NCBI GenBank assembly: GCA_041874725.1
Contig: CP097466.1
Location: forward strand, 5,456,001-5,520,000
Direction: 5' to 3'
Length of the DNA: 64,000 bases
Origin: Duganella sp. BuS-21
GTDB lineage: Bacteria > Pseudomonadota > Gammaproteobacteria > Burkholderiales > Burkholderiaceae_D
In this document: one piece after another, positions 26,170-36,258 of the stretch
How the letters are laid out: each line of letters starts with the position of its first letter
Numbering within the stretch: position 1 is the first letter of the stretch
The notes under the pieces: generated by a model
What the model was told of the DNA's origin: nothing
Databases searched by the model: none
Seen by the model: only the letters and a program-made list of their open reading frames with translations
Position numbers and translations under genes: made by a program

Positions 26170-27189
26170 TTACTTCCCGGTAGGCTGGTAGATCTGGTCG
26201 AACACGCCGCCGTCCGCGAAGTGGACTTTCTGCGCCTTGGTCCAGTCGCCGGCAACCTGGGCGATGGTGAACAGCTTCACGTTCGGGAACTGGGCAGCGT
26301 ATTTCTTCGACGCTTTCTCGGTAGCTGGACGGTAGTAGTTCTGGGCGATGATGTCCTGCGCTTCATCGGTGTACAGGAAGTTCAGGTAAGCCTCGGACAC
26401 TTTGCGGGTGCCGCGCTTGTCGACCACTTTATCGACCACAGCCACCGGCGGTTCGGCCAGGATGGACACCGACGGCGCGATGATGTCGAATTTGGTCGGA
26501 CCCAGCTCCTTGATCGCCAGCAGGGCTTCGTTTTCCCAGGCGATCAGTACGTCGCCGATGCCGCGTTCGACGAAGGTGGTGGTGGCGCCGCGCGCGCCGG
26601 AGTCCAGCACCGGCACGTTCTTGTACAGCTTGCTCAGGAATTCCTTGGCGGTGGCATCCGTGCCGCCCGGTTGACGCAAAGCGTAGCCGTAAGCAGCCAG
26701 GTGATTCCAGCGGGCGCCGCCCGAGGTTTTCGGATTCGGGGTGATGACGGCCACGCCTGGTTTCACCAGATCGTTCCAGTCCTTGATGCCCTTAGGATTG
26801 CCCTTGCGGACCAGGAACACGATGGTCGAGGTGTAAGGGGTGCTGTTGTGCGGCAGTTTTTTCTGCCAGTCGGAGGCCAGCAGCTTGTGCTCGGCGATGG
26901 CGTCGATGTCGTAGGCCAGGGCCAGCGAGACCACGTCAGCTTCCAGGCCGTCGATCACTGCGCGACCCTGCTTGCCCGAACCGCCGTGCGATTGCTTGAT
27001 CTTGACGGTGTCGCCGGTCTTGGCTTTCCACTCCTTGGCGAACGCGGTGTTGACGTCCTGATACAGCTCGCGGGTAGGGTCATACGACACGTTCAGCAGC
27101 GAAATCTCCGCAGCCATGGCTGGGGCAACTGCGGAAATAGCGATGGTAGAGAAAACGGCGGCGGCGGCAATAATTTTTTTGGACAGCAT
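26170..27189 (-). CDS. sbp: Periplasmic sulfate-binding protein
   Basis: A 339-residue solute-binding protein delivering sulfate to CysTWA. Signal peptide ends VAPAMAAE. The family motifs [29 protein letters not shown] and [19 protein letters not shown] match sulfate-binding proteins. It is the first gene of the minus-strand cluster; the upstream region carries CCTTATAA (27231-27238), related to elements before the other transport genes. Confidence 0.94.
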   Translation of the reverse strand: MLSKKIIAAAAVFSTIAISAVAPAMAAEISLLNVSYDPTRELYQDVNTAFAKEWKAKTGDTVKIKQSHGGSGKQGRAVIDGLEADVVSLALAYDIDAIAEHKLLASDWQKKLPHNSTPYTSTIVFLVRKGNPKGIKDWNDLVKPGVAVITPNPKTSGGARWNHLAAYGYALRQPGGTDATAKEFLSKLYKNVPVLDSGARGATTTFVERGIGDVLIAWENEALLAIKELGPTKFDIIAPSVSILAEPPVAVVDKVVDKRGTRKVSEAYLNFLYTDEAQDIIAQNYYRPATEKASKKYAAQFPNVKLFTIAQVAGDWTKAQKVHFADGGVFDQIYQPTGK

Positions 27190-27277
27190 TTGATTCCCCT
27201 AGTAGTGAAGGTCTCCAGATTACTGCTGCCCCTTATAAATGAGAACTAAGCTTTTAGCAGTTCTATATACAAGAAAA

Positions 27278-27661
27278 TCATATGAAGCGGTTGTACAGCA
27301 CCACGGACCAGGTGGCGAGCGCCAGCAGGCAGGTCAGTAACACGGCGGCGCTGCCGAAATCCTTGGCGTTCTTGGACAAGGGGTGACGATCCAGCGACAC
27401 CCGATCGACCACCGCTTCGATGGAGGAATTAATCAGCTCCACGATCAACACCAGCAGCAACACGCCGATCAGCACCAGCTTTTCAAACGCCGACACCCGC
27501 AGCACCAGCGCGACGATGGTGCCTACCAAAAACAGACCTACCTCCTGCCGGAAAGCATGCTCGCCCTTCCATGCAGCGCGGAAACCGTCGATGGAATAGA
27601 AAAACGCCGTGTAGATGCGCTTGAGACCGCTTTTGCTCTTGAATTCGCTGATTGGATCCAT
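27278..27661 (-). CDS. dgkA: Diacylglycerol kinase
   Basis: A 127-residue inner-membrane enzyme that phosphorylates diacylglycerol to phosphatidic acid, recycling the by-product of periplasmic glucan and lipid A modification. It has three membrane helices; the conserved motifs EHAFRQE near residue 34, LVELINSSIEAVVDR and DFGSAAV are present. It diverges from the IclR regulator across a 100-base region. Confidence 0.93.
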   Translation of the reverse strand: MDPISEFKSKSGLKRIYTAFFYSIDGFRAAWKGEHAFRQEVGLFLVGTIVALVLRVSAFEKLVLIGVLLLVLIVELINSSIEAVVDRVSLDRHPLSKNAKDFGSAAVLLTCLLALATWSVVLYNRFI

Positions 27662-27683
27662 GATGTCGCCACAAAAAGAATTG

Positions 27684-27747
27684 CCACATTATGCAGTATT
27701 TTCGCTTTTTTCCACATTATGGTATAAAGCTTGTATCGAATACTGCA
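27684..27747. promoter_or_regulatory. Candidate operator region between dgkA and the IclR gene
   Basis: CCACATTATG occurs twice in direct orientation (27684-27693 and 27712-27721), and TGCAGTATT (27692-27700) is matched by its complement AATACTGCA (27739-27747). IclR regulators often bind such repeated or inverted sites before their own gene, so autoregulation is plausible. Confidence 0.4.
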
Positions 27748-27763
27748 TCGCACCAACCACATC

Positions 27764-28543
27764 ATGAAAATCGAAACCGTTCCAGAGCAAAAGACCACCA
27801 TCCAGGTGATTGAGCGCATGGTGGCGCTGCTAGATGCGCTTGCCAAGTATCCCGATCCCGTCAGCCTCAAGGAATTGTCCAAGGTTTCGGGGCTACATCC
27901 TTCCACCGCGCACCGGATTTTGAACGATATGGTGGTCAGCCGCTTTGTCGACCGGGTCGAACCGGGCACCTACCGGCTCGGCATGCGCCTGCTGGAATTA
28001 GGCAATGTGGTCAAGAGCCGCCTGTCCGTGCGCGAAGCCGCGCTGGATTTCATGCGTGCACTGCACAAAAAAACCCAGCAGACCATCAACCTGTCGGTGC
28101 GCCAGGGCGACGAGATCGTCTACATCGACCGCGCCTTCTCGGAACGCTCGGGCATGCAGGTGGTGCGCGCCATCGGCGGCCGTGGTCCGCTACACCTGAC
28201 CTCGACCGGCAAGCTATTCCTGTCCGTGGACGAGCCGAAGGCGATCCGCGCCTACGCCACGCGTACCGGCCTGGCCGGACACAACAAGAATTCGATCACC
28301 GACCTGGGCAAGCTGGAACGCGAGCTGAGCCTGGTGAAATCGCGCGGCTACTCGCGCGACAATGAAGAGTTGGAATTGGGTGTGCGCTGCATGGCCGCCG
28401 GCATCTACGACGATGGCGGCAAGCTGATTGCCGGGCTGTCGATCTCGGCGCCGGCCGACCGTTTGCAGGAAGAATGGCTGGAAGACCTGGTGCTGACTGC
28501 GCGCCAGATCTCCGTCACCCTCGGTTACATCCCGGTCGAGTAA
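27764..28543 (+). CDS. IclR-family transcriptional regulator
   Basis: A 259-residue regulator: winged helix-turn-helix (about 10-70; ELSKVSGLHPSTAHRILNDM) and an IclR effector domain (about 85-255) with LSVRQGDEIVYIDR, RGPLHLTSTGKLFL and the GVRCMAAGIYDDGGKLIAGL signature. Start ATG 27764 chosen over an upstream in-frame TTG. No catabolic operon lies next to it, so its regulon is unknown. Its 3' end overlaps that of the convergent peptidase gene by 19 bases. Confidence 0.9.
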   Translation: MKIETVPEQKTTIQVIERMVALLDALAKYPDPVSLKELSKVSGLHPSTAHRILNDMVVSRFVDRVEPGTYRLGMRLLELGNVVKSRLSVREAALDFMRALHKKTQQTINLSVRQGDEIVYIDRAFSERSGMQVVRAIGGRGPLHLTSTGKLFLSVDEPKAIRAYATRTGLAGHNKNSITDLGKLERELSLVKSRGYSRDNEELELGVRCMAAGIYDDGGKLIAGLSISAPADRLQEEWLEDLVLTARQISVTLGYIPVE

Positions 28544-29598
28544 GAGGTGGCGGTGCTGCCGCCGCCCACCAGATTGGCTGGGCGCAACGCCTGCAGCCAC
28601 TTGCGCATGCGGCCGGCGTCGGCCGTCCGCGACTGCTTGCCCTTGGAATCGAGAAACACCATGATCACCGAGCGGCCTTCAATCACGGCCTGCATCAGCA
28701 GGCAACGCCCCGCTTCGTTGATGAAACCGGTTTTCTGCAGGCCGATGGCCCAGTCCGGGCTCGCCACCAGATGATTGGTGGTGCCGAACTGCATAGGACG
28801 GCCGTTGCTCAGTTCCACCGTGGCTTTCGGATCAGTGGAGAACTGGCGCAGCATCGGTTGCTGGTAGGCCGCCATGGCCAGCTTGGCCAGATCGCGGGCG
28901 CTGGCCACGTTCATTTTCGACAGGCCGCTGGAATCGACGTAGTGCGTATCCGTCATGCCCAGTTCACGCGCCTTGGCGTTCATCGCTTCGACGAAGGCCG
29001 GCTTGCCGCCCGGATAGTTGCGGCCCAGCGCCGAGGCGGCGCGGTTTTCCGAACTCATCAAGGCGATGTGCAGCATGCTGGCGCGGCTCATCTGGGTGCC
29101 GACGCGCAGACGCGAGCTGCTGAATTTTTCGCGGTCCACGTCCTCGTCGCTGACGGTGAGGATTTCGTCCATGTCCTGCTTGGCTTCAACCACCACCAGC
29201 CCGGTCATCATCTTGGTGATCGAGGCGATCGGCAAGGCGATGTTGGAATTCTTTTCAAACAGCACTTCCGAATTGGCCTGGTCCAGCACCAGCGCCACAT
29301 TCGAGGCCAAGGCCAGTGGATCGTTGGTTTGGTTCAATCCGGCCAGGTCGCCCATGGTCGGCACTGCCGGGGCGGCGGCCAGCACGCGCTGATACACCAC
29401 CGAGCGCCTGCCGTTGACCTTGATGACACGCTTGACCACGCGGCTGGATGCCTCGACGGCGGCAACACGCACCGGTTGGCGTTTCTTTTTCACGACTTGT
29501 TTTTTGGGCGCGGCGCCGCTTGCGTCCACGGCCGGTGCGGCGATGGCTGCGGAAGCAAACATCAGCGAGATGAGCGCGCTTAATGCGAGTTTAATCAT
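28525..29598 (-). CDS. pbpG: Penicillin-binding protein 7-type D,D-endopeptidase (S11 family)
   Basis: A 357-residue periplasmic serine peptidase acting on peptidoglycan cross-links. Signal peptide (about 1-20), a Lys/Arg-rich linker, then the penicillin-recognising fold with SxxK (Ser126-Ile-Thr-Lys129), SxN (Ser183-Glu-Asn) and KTG in LQKTGF. The absence of a C-terminal amphipathic anchor and the overall layout resemble PbpG rather than DacA/DacC. Ends tail-to-tail with the IclR gene. Confidence 0.9.
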   Translation of the reverse strand: MIKLALSALISLMFASAAIAAPAVDASGAAPKKQVVKKKRQPVRVAAVEASSRVVKRVIKVNGRRSVVYQRVLAAAPAVPTMGDLAGLNQTNDPLALASNVALVLDQANSEVLFEKNSNIALPIASITKMMTGLVVVEAKQDMDEILTVSDEDVDREKFSSSRLRVGTQMSRASMLHIALMSSENRAASALGRNYPGGKPAFVEAMNAKARELGMTDTHYVDSSGLSKMNVASARDLAKLAMAAYQQPMLRQFSTDPKATVELSNGRPMQFGTTNHLVASPDWAIGLQKTGFINEAGRCLLMQAVIEGRSVIMVFLDSKGKQSRTADAGRMRKWLQALRPANLVGGGSTATSYSTGM

Positions 29599-29726
29599 TC
29601 GTATTCCCCAAAAAATTTCAATTCAACGCTCGTTGCAGTGTAGCAAAACGCTGAGCGAGCGCAAGCGAATTTAACCTTTTCTCCGCGATTGGTTGCGTAG
29701 CCGCAATACGGGAAAAGCAAGCTGTA

Positions 29727-30446
29727 TTAATCGATAAATTTAACAAATTCTTCGAGCGCCATGCGCTCAGTTATCAAAGAATTCTCGATCTTGCTCATAT
29801 CGGCAACACCGAGCGCCATGCCGCACACCACCATCTCCTGCTCCGGCAACGCCAGCTGTTCCTGGATGATGCGGTGGTACTGGGTAAAAGCGGCTTGCGG
29901 ACAAGTATCGAGACCGCGTCCGCGCGCCGCCACCATGATGTTTTGCAGGAACATGCCGTAGTCCAGCCACGAACCTTGCTCCATGATGCGGTCGATGGTA
30001 AAGATCAGTCCGACGGGTGCGCCGAAAAATGTGTAGTTCTTGCCGTGCTGGGCGGCCATGCCGGCCTTGTTGTCGCGGCTCAGGCCCAATAATGCGTACA
30101 AGTCCCAGCCGACCTTGCGGCGCCGGTCGATATAGGGAGAGGCCCATACCCTTGGATAGTAGGCGTACTCTTCGGTGTGCTGCCGCGCCAGCTCTTGATT
30201 ACCATGTGCGGCCAACATCGCAGAAGACAACTGCTGTTTGCGCTCGCCCTGCAAAACGTAGACTTTCCACGGCTGCGTGTTGGTGCCGGACGGCGCGCGC
30301 GCGGCCACCTGCAGGATGGCGGCGATGTCCTCTTGCGCTACCGGCGTGTCGAGAAAGGCGCGGATCGAGCGGCGCGAGGTGATGGCGGCGTCGACCGCTT
30401 GTTGGGCTGGATTGGAAATCATGCTGTTTTGATCACTTTGATTCAC
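29727..30446 (-). CDS. Nitroreductase family protein
   Basis: A 239-residue FMN/NAD(P)H oxidoreductase. The start AAITSRRSIRAFLDTPV-like and APSGTNTQPWKVYVL form the FMN-binding part; the C-terminus has CGMALGVAD. Members reduce nitroaromatics, quinones or flavins; the substrate is not known here. The ATG overlaps the stop of the DMT exporter (ATGA), so they are co-translated. Confidence 0.88.
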   Translation of the reverse strand: MNQSDQNSMISNPAQQAVDAAITSRRSIRAFLDTPVAQEDIAAILQVAARAPSGTNTQPWKVYVLQGERKQQLSSAMLAAHGNQELARQHTEEYAYYPRVWASPYIDRRRKVGWDLYALLGLSRDNKAGMAAQHGKNYTFFGAPVGLIFTIDRIMEQGSWLDYGMFLQNIMVAARGRGLDTCPQAAFTQYHRIIQEQLALPEQEMVVCGMALGVADMSKIENSLITERMALEEFVKFID

Positions 30447-31351
30447 TTTGGTTTCCTGACCACGAATATGACACCGGTGACGGCCAGCACCATGCCAGCC
30501 ATGCCGAGGGCGTTAAACGCTTCGCCAAACATCAGCCACGCCATGATAGCGGTGGTGGGCGGCGTCAGATACATCAAGCTGGTGACCTGGGTGGCGTCAT
30601 TTCTGCGGATCAGCGCAAACAACAGGAAGATCGCGCCGATCGACAAGCCCAACACCGACCACAACAAAGCACCAATAAAGCGCGGCTCCCACTGCACGGC
30701 AGCAAAATCCGGGCCTAGTCCTTCGAACAGAACAGCCAGCGGCAATACCACCACGGTGGACGCCGCAAACTGGATCACCGTGCCCACGCGCAGGTCGAAT
30801 TGCGGGCAGTGATGTTTTTGATACAGGGTGCCCGCCGTGATACTTAGCAGTGCAAGCACGCACAACAAAATGGCATCCAGCGACAGGCCGACCAGCTGAA
30901 CCTTCGCCGCCACCACCAGCCCCACACCGCCTATACCGAACAACAGGCCCAGCCACTGGGCGGGACGCACCTTTTCTCCGATCAGCGGCGCCGCGAAGGC
31001 GGTCAGGATCGGCTGCATGCCGACGATCAGGGCCGACAAGCCGGCCGGCATGCCCTGCTTGATGGCGCACCAGACGCCGATCAGGTAGCCGGCCTGCACC
31101 AGCACCCCGGCAACGGCGATATGACCGATCTTGCCATGCGGCCAAGGCGCTTTGAGCACCAGCACCGCCGGCGCCAGCAACGCCAGCACGCCGAGGAAGC
31201 GCATCAGCAGAAAAGTCAGCGGCGGCGCGTAAGGCAAGCCGAACTTGGCCACGATGAAGCCACTACTCCAGAGCAACACAAAAAACAACGGCAGCGGCGA
31301 CAGGAAACTGGCTTGCGCGGCGGGCGGCACAGCTTTGGAGGTTTCTGGCAT
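30443..31351 (-). CDS. EamA/DMT-superfamily exporter
   Basis: A 302-residue membrane protein with about ten helices in two EamA repeats; it begins FFVLLWSSGFIVAKFGLPYA and ends with SLMYLTPPTTAIMAWLMFGE. Start ATG 31351 is preferred to an upstream in-frame codon at 31414 because the hydrophobic domain then starts at normal distance. Substrate unknown. Coupled to the nitroreductase gene, hinting that both handle a common compound. Confidence 0.85.
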   Translation of the reverse strand: MPETSKAVPPAAQASFLSPLPLFFVLLWSSGFIVAKFGLPYAPPLTFLLMRFLGVLALLAPAVLVLKAPWPHGKIGHIAVAGVLVQAGYLIGVWCAIKQGMPAGLSALIVGMQPILTAFAAPLIGEKVRPAQWLGLLFGIGGVGLVVAAKVQLVGLSLDAILLCVLALLSITAGTLYQKHHCPQFDLRVGTVIQFAASTVVVLPLAVLFEGLGPDFAAVQWEPRFIGALLWSVLGLSIGAIFLLFALIRRNDATQVTSLMYLTPPTTAIMAWLMFGEAFNALGMAGMVLAVTGVIFVVRKPK

Positions 31352-31688
31352 CAGGCAGACTTGTGATCTAAAAGGCAATCGGCGCCGGATTACGGCGCCG
31401 ACTCGGGATGGCATTAGTCTAACACGGTAGGGATTTCCTCACCCGCAAGCCCCTGTTTTCCACATGCTTAAGGAATAGTTCTTTTGGAAAATGTTTCCAT
31501 TAGATGAAGTTTTGGTGCTTTGGTGCAATGCACAAAAAATCGCTTGACTTAATTTCTGAAGGCCGTAAAATCGGGTTTGTTGCGTTGCACAATTTGTTGT
31601 TCGGTCTGAAACGTAGTTTGCTTGTTTCTCACCGACGGTAGAAACACCAGCAGTATTCACTTAACGACTATTTTTCCTGGAGAACCAC
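31352..31688. promoter_or_regulatory. Phasin gene promoter region with candidate PhaR sites
   Basis: This 337-base intergenic stretch holds a sigma-70 promoter for the plus strand: TTGACT (31544-31549), 16-base spacer, TAAAAT (31566-31571). A perfect palindrome GTGCAATGCAC sits upstream (31523-31533), and TTGTTGCGTTGCACAA (31577-31592), an imperfect inverted repeat with TGC cores, overlaps the expected transcription start. Their TGC/GCA character and position suggest PhaR operators, by inference. Confidence 0.5.
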
Positions 31689-32249
31689 ATGTTTTCAATT
31701 CCTGAGCAATTTTCGAATGCGACCAAAGCTAACTTTGAAGCCCAATTCGCTATTTTCTCGACCCTGACCAATAAAGCATTTGAAGGCGTGGAGAAATTCG
31801 TCGATCTGAACCTGACCGCCGCCAAAGCATCGCTGGAAGAATCGTCGGCAACCACCAAGCAATTGCTGGCTGCTAAAGATCCACAAGAATTCTTCTCGCT
31901 GGCCGCAGCTCAAGCTCAGCCAAACGCAGAAAAGACCATCGCTTATGGCCGTCACCTGGCGACCATCGCATCGAGCACCAGTGCTGAATTCAGCAAAGCT
32001 GCTGAAACTCAAATCGCCGAAACCAACCGCAAGGTTATTTCGCTGGTTGAAGAAGTCAGCAAAAACGCACCAGCCGGTTCGGAAAACGCAGTAGCCCTGT
32101 TTAAATCGGCTATCGGCAATGCGAATGCCGGTTACGAGCAATTCACCAAAACGGCAAAACAAGCTGTTGAATCGCTGGAAACCAACGTCAGCGCCGCTGT
32201 GAACCAATTCACCGCTGCCGCCGCTAAAGTGGCTCCAGCCAAGAAATAA
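31689..32249 (+). CDS. phaP: Phasin (polyhydroxyalkanoate granule-associated protein)
   Basis: A 186-residue amphipathic, mostly helical protein that coats PHA granules. It begins [20 protein letters not shown], the standard phasin_2 N-terminus, has [15 protein letters not shown] and a long coiled region, and ends in an Ala/Lys tail (AAKVAPAKK). Codon choice is less GC-extreme and strongly biased, as for highly expressed genes. Ribosome site CTGGAGA precedes the ATG. Transcribed alone, with a strong terminator after it. It implies that the organism stores PHA. Confidence 0.93.
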   Translation: MFSIPEQFSNATKANFEAQFAIFSTLTNKAFEGVEKFVDLNLTAAKASLEESSATTKQLLAAKDPQEFFSLAAAQAQPNAEKTIAYGRHLATIASSTSAEFSKAAETQIAETNRKVISLVEEVSKNAPAGSENAVALFKSAIGNANAGYEQFTKTAKQAVESLETNVSAAVNQFTAAAAKVAPAKK

Positions 32250-32337
32250 TACAGGACGCCGGCACGGTAGGGTGCCGGCATCCCGTTGTCATGGTCTCCT
32301 CGGCATCCGTGGTTTCCGCTACAAACGGGTGTCCTTA

Positions 32338-32368
32338 AAAGCCTCGGTTCATCCCGGGGCTTTTTTTT
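32338..32368 (+). terminator. Intrinsic terminator of phaP
   Basis: AAAGCCTCGG and CCGGGGCTTT form a 10-bp stem (one T-G wobble) around a 6-base loop, followed by eight T residues. Confidence 0.8.
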
Positions 32369-32389
32369 ATTTAGATGTTTGCGGCACCT

Positions 32390-32445
32390 GCGAAACCCGC
32401 ACACCGCTGCGGCCAGGGTCCGACCCCGTACGGGGGCGGACCCTT
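32390..32445. repeat. Dispersed palindromic repeat, family A, copy 3
   Basis: CCCGCACACCGCTGCGGCC leads into AGGGTCCG-A-CCCCGTACGGGG-G-CGGACCCT (32415-32444), a 30-base palindrome with one mismatch. Nearly identical to the copy at 39421-39450. Confidence 0.75.
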
Positions 32446-32542
32446 TTGCTTGGGGTACTAACTGCTGCGACCCAAACAGCCTAGCCCCTTCTTACGCTGG
32501 AAAATGGCATTTACGTGCCAAAATCTGGCATGGATAGGTGGT

Positions 32543-32573
32543 AAAAAAGCCGCCCGGATCGCTCGGGACGGCT
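32543..32573 (-). terminator. Intrinsic terminator of the liv operon
   Basis: On the minus strand AGCCG-T-CCCG, a 6-base loop and CGGG-CGGCT make a GC-rich stem with one bulge, followed by TTTTTT. It begins 20 bases after the livF stop. Confidence 0.8.
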
Positions 32574-32592
32574 GTTTACGGCGGACCAGGCC

Positions 32593-33315
32593 TTACTCGC
32601 CCAGGTAGGCGGCCTTCACGCGTGGATCATCCAGCATGTCCTGCGCGTTGCCCGTCATGGTGATATTGCCGGAGTCCATGACATAACCGCGATGTGCGGC
32701 CTGCAAGGCCAGCTTGGCATTTTGCTCCACCAGCAAAACGGTAATCCCCTCTTTCGATACATTCCGGATGACTTCGAAAATCTTATCAACCATAATCGGC
32801 GATAAACCCATCGATGGTTCATCCAATAACAGCAGCTGCGGATGCGACATTAATGCACGCGCCATCGCTAACATTTGCTGTTCACCACCGGATAATGTAC
32901 CCGCCAATTGCTGTGCGCGTTCTTTTAAGCGGGGAAATACATCAAACCATTTCGCAATATCTGCTTCAATACCGGCTTTATCATTGCGAGTATATGCACC
33001 CATCATCAGATTCTCTTGAATCGACATACGGGTAAATACACCACGGCCCTCTGGAACCATCGCCAATTTCTTTTCCACCAAATGGAAGGATTTAGTACCT
33101 TTCAGGGTTTCGCCGTGATAAGTAATTGTTCCCTCGACTTTACATGGCGGCAAAGTTCCGGTAATGGCTTTCAGCGTCGTGGTTTTACCGGCGCCATTGG
33201 CGCCGATCAGCGCAATTAACTCACCCTGGTTGACTTCAAGATCGATGCCTTTAACGGCCTTGATGCCGCCGTACGCGACTTTCAGTCCCGATACTTTAAG
33301 AACGTTGTCGCTCAT
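32593..33315 (-). CDS. livF: Branched-chain amino acid ABC transporter ATP-binding protein LivF
   Basis: A 240-residue ABC ATPase with Walker A GANGAGKTTTLK, signature LSGGEQQMLAMARAL, Walker B LLLLDEPSMGLSP and the LivF-specific VEQNAKLAL. One base overlaps the livG stop. The interior of the gene (roughly 32740-33180) is much more AT-rich than the rest of the operon: 32941-33000 has 24 G/C of 60, against 37 of 60 at 33901-33960 in livG. The protein itself looks normal, so this is a codon-use anomaly, perhaps from recombination. Confidence 0.94.
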   Translation of the reverse strand: MSDNVLKVSGLKVAYGGIKAVKGIDLEVNQGELIALIGANGAGKTTTLKAITGTLPPCKVEGTITYHGETLKGTKSFHLVEKKLAMVPEGRGVFTRMSIQENLMMGAYTRNDKAGIEADIAKWFDVFPRLKERAQQLAGTLSGGEQQMLAMARALMSHPQLLLLDEPSMGLSPIMVDKIFEVIRNVSKEGITVLLVEQNAKLALQAAHRGYVMDSGNITMTGNAQDMLDDPRVKAAYLGE

Positions 33316-34085
33316 TAATGCGATCCTCCAAGGTAGGCTTCAATCACAGCCTGATTGCTTTGTATTTCAGCCGGCAGCCCTTCTGCAATCGGCTTGCCGT
33401 ATTCGAGCACCATGATGCGATCGCACAAACTCATCATCATCTTGACGTCGTGTTCGATTAACAACACTGTCTTGCCCTGTTGTTTGATCTTGATCAAGAG
33501 TTCGCGCAATGCCAGTTTCTCGGTGGCGTTCATGCCGGCTGCCGGTTCGTCCAGCGCCAGCAGTTGCGGATCGGTCGCCAGCGCACGGGCGATCTCCAGG
33601 CGACGCTGGTCGCCGTAGGACAGGAATTTCGACGTGCGGTTGGCAAACTGGCCGATGCCGACGAAATCGAGCAGCTCCTGCGCACGCTTACGGATAGCCG
33701 CTTCTTCCTCGCGCGCCGCCTTGTGACGGAAAATCGCGCCAAATACGCCCTGTTTGGTGCGCACGTGGCGCCCCACCATGACGTTTTCCAGCGCCGTCAT
33801 CTCGCCGAACAGGCGGATGTTCTGGAAAGTGCGGGCGATGCCGGCCTTGGCCACCTCATGCGGCGCCGACGGCGAATACGGCTTGCCGGCCAGCTCGAAG
33901 GTGCCGGTGTCCGGCTGGTACAGCCCGGTGATGACGTTGAAAAAAGTGGTCTTGCCGGCGCCGTTGGGGCCGATCAGGCCGTAAATCTGGCCTTGGGTGA
34001 TCTTGATGCCAACATCGGTCAGCGCCTGCAAGCCGCCGAAGCGCTTGTTGACGCCGGCGATCTGGAGAATTACCTGTTCAGTCAT
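33315..34085 (-). CDS. livG: Branched-chain amino acid ABC transporter ATP-binding protein LivG
   Basis: A 256-residue ABC ATPase with Walker A GPNGAGKTTFFN, signature LSYGDQRRLEIARAL, Walker B LLALDEPAAGMN and the LivG C-terminal MSLCDRIMVLEYGKPIAEG. It pairs with LivF beneath the LivHM permease. It starts 13 bases after livM and touches livF. Confidence 0.95.
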   Translation of the reverse strand: MTEQVILQIAGVNKRFGGLQALTDVGIKITQGQIYGLIGPNGAGKTTFFNVITGLYQPDTGTFELAGKPYSPSAPHEVAKAGIARTFQNIRLFGEMTALENVMVGRHVRTKQGVFGAIFRHKAAREEEAAIRKRAQELLDFVGIGQFANRTSKFLSYGDQRRLEIARALATDPQLLALDEPAAGMNATEKLALRELLIKIKQQGKTVLLIEHDVKMMMSLCDRIMVLEYGKPIAEGLPAEIQSNQAVIEAYLGGSH

Positions 34086-34098
34086 TGTTGTCTCTTCC

Positions 34099-35316
<1,218 letters not shown>

Positions 35317-35328
35317 GTTCTGTACTCC

Positions 35329-36258
35329 TTACGCCCGGTCCGCGACACGCTCGCCCATGATGCCGGACGGACGCACCGTCAACACCAGGATCAGCACCAC
35401 GAACGCAAAGATGTCCTGGTAGTGGCTGCCGAGGAAGCCGCCGGTCAGGTCGCCGATGTAGCCGGCGCCCAGGCTTTCGATAATGCCCAGCACGATCCCG
35501 CCCAGCATGGCGCCGTAGATGTTGCCGATGCCGCCCAGCACCGCTGCGCAGAAGGCTTTCAGGCCCGGCAGGAAGCCCATCGAGAACTGGATCGAGGCGT
35601 AGTTGGCGCCCCACATCACGCCGGCCACGGCCGCCAGCGCCGCGCCCAGCGCGAAGGTGGCGATGATGACCTTGTTCGAATCGACGCCCATCAGGCCGGC
35701 CACGCGTGGATTTTCCGCCGTGGCGCGCATCGCGCGGCCCATGCGGGTTTTTTCCACCAGCAGCACCAGGCCGGCCATCGATACCAGCGCCAGCGCCAGC
35801 AGCAGGATCTGGGTCGGCGAGATCAGCGCGCCGCCGATGGCGATCGGATCGGCCGGCAGCAGTTGCGGAAACGGCAGCGGGTTACGGCCCCAGATCATCA
35901 TGGCGAAGGTGTTCAGCAGGGTCGAGACGCCGATCGCGGTGATCAGCGGCGCCAGGCGGGGCGCGTTGCGCAGGCTGCGGTAGGCCACGCGCTCGATGAT
36001 GACGTTGACAATCATGCAAACCGGAATGGCGCCGCCGATGGCGATCGCCAGCTTGATATAGCCGGGTAATTCGGGGAAATGCGTGTTGAGGATGTTGAGG
36101 ATGGTGAGGCCGGTCATGGCGCCGATCATCAGCACATCGCCGTGGGCGAAGTTAATCAGATTCAGCACGCCGTACACCATGGTGTAGCCCAGCGCGACCA
36201 GTGCGTACATGCTGCCCAGCACTAGCCCGTTAATAATTTGTTGGATAAAAGTATCCAT
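35329..36258 (-). CDS. livH: Branched-chain amino acid ABC transporter permease LivH
   Basis: A 309-residue membrane permease beginning FIQQIINGLVLGSMYALVAL with the family motif YGVLNLINFAHGDVLMIGA and the coupling segment TRMGRAMRATAENPRVAGLMG. It is the first gene of livHMGF. No periplasmic binding protein (LivK) gene is in the window, so it must be supplied from elsewhere. The 246 bases upstream contain the operon promoter region, but I see no clear promoter boxes. Confidence 0.94.
   Translation of the reverse strand: MDTFIQQIINGLVLGSMYALVALGYTMVYGVLNLINFAHGDVLMIGAMTGLTILNILNTHFPELPGYIKLAIAIGGAIPVCMIVNVIIERVAYRSLRNAPRLAPLITAIGVSTLLNTFAMMIWGRNPLPFPQLLPADPIAIGGALISPTQILLLALALVSMAGLVLLVEKTRMGRAMRATAENPRVAGLMGVDSNKVIIATFALGAALAAVAGVMWGANYASIQFSMGFLPGLKAFCAAVLGGIGNIYGAMLGGIVLGIIESLGAGYIGDLTGGFLGSHYQDIFAFVVLILVLTVRPSGIMGERVADRA

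Larger units (their letters stand above)
32250..32592. other. Intergenic stretch between phaP and livF
   Basis: 343 bases without a gene. It holds a GC hairpin GCCGGCAC/GTGCCGGC (32258-32279), the phaP terminator, a family A palindromic repeat and the terminator of the convergent liv operon. I see nothing else in it. Confidence 0.6.

Noticed and set aside
31439..31858. Minus-strand ORFs over the phasin promoter and start
   Set aside because: They overlap promoter boxes and the strongly biased phasin gene and have no family features.
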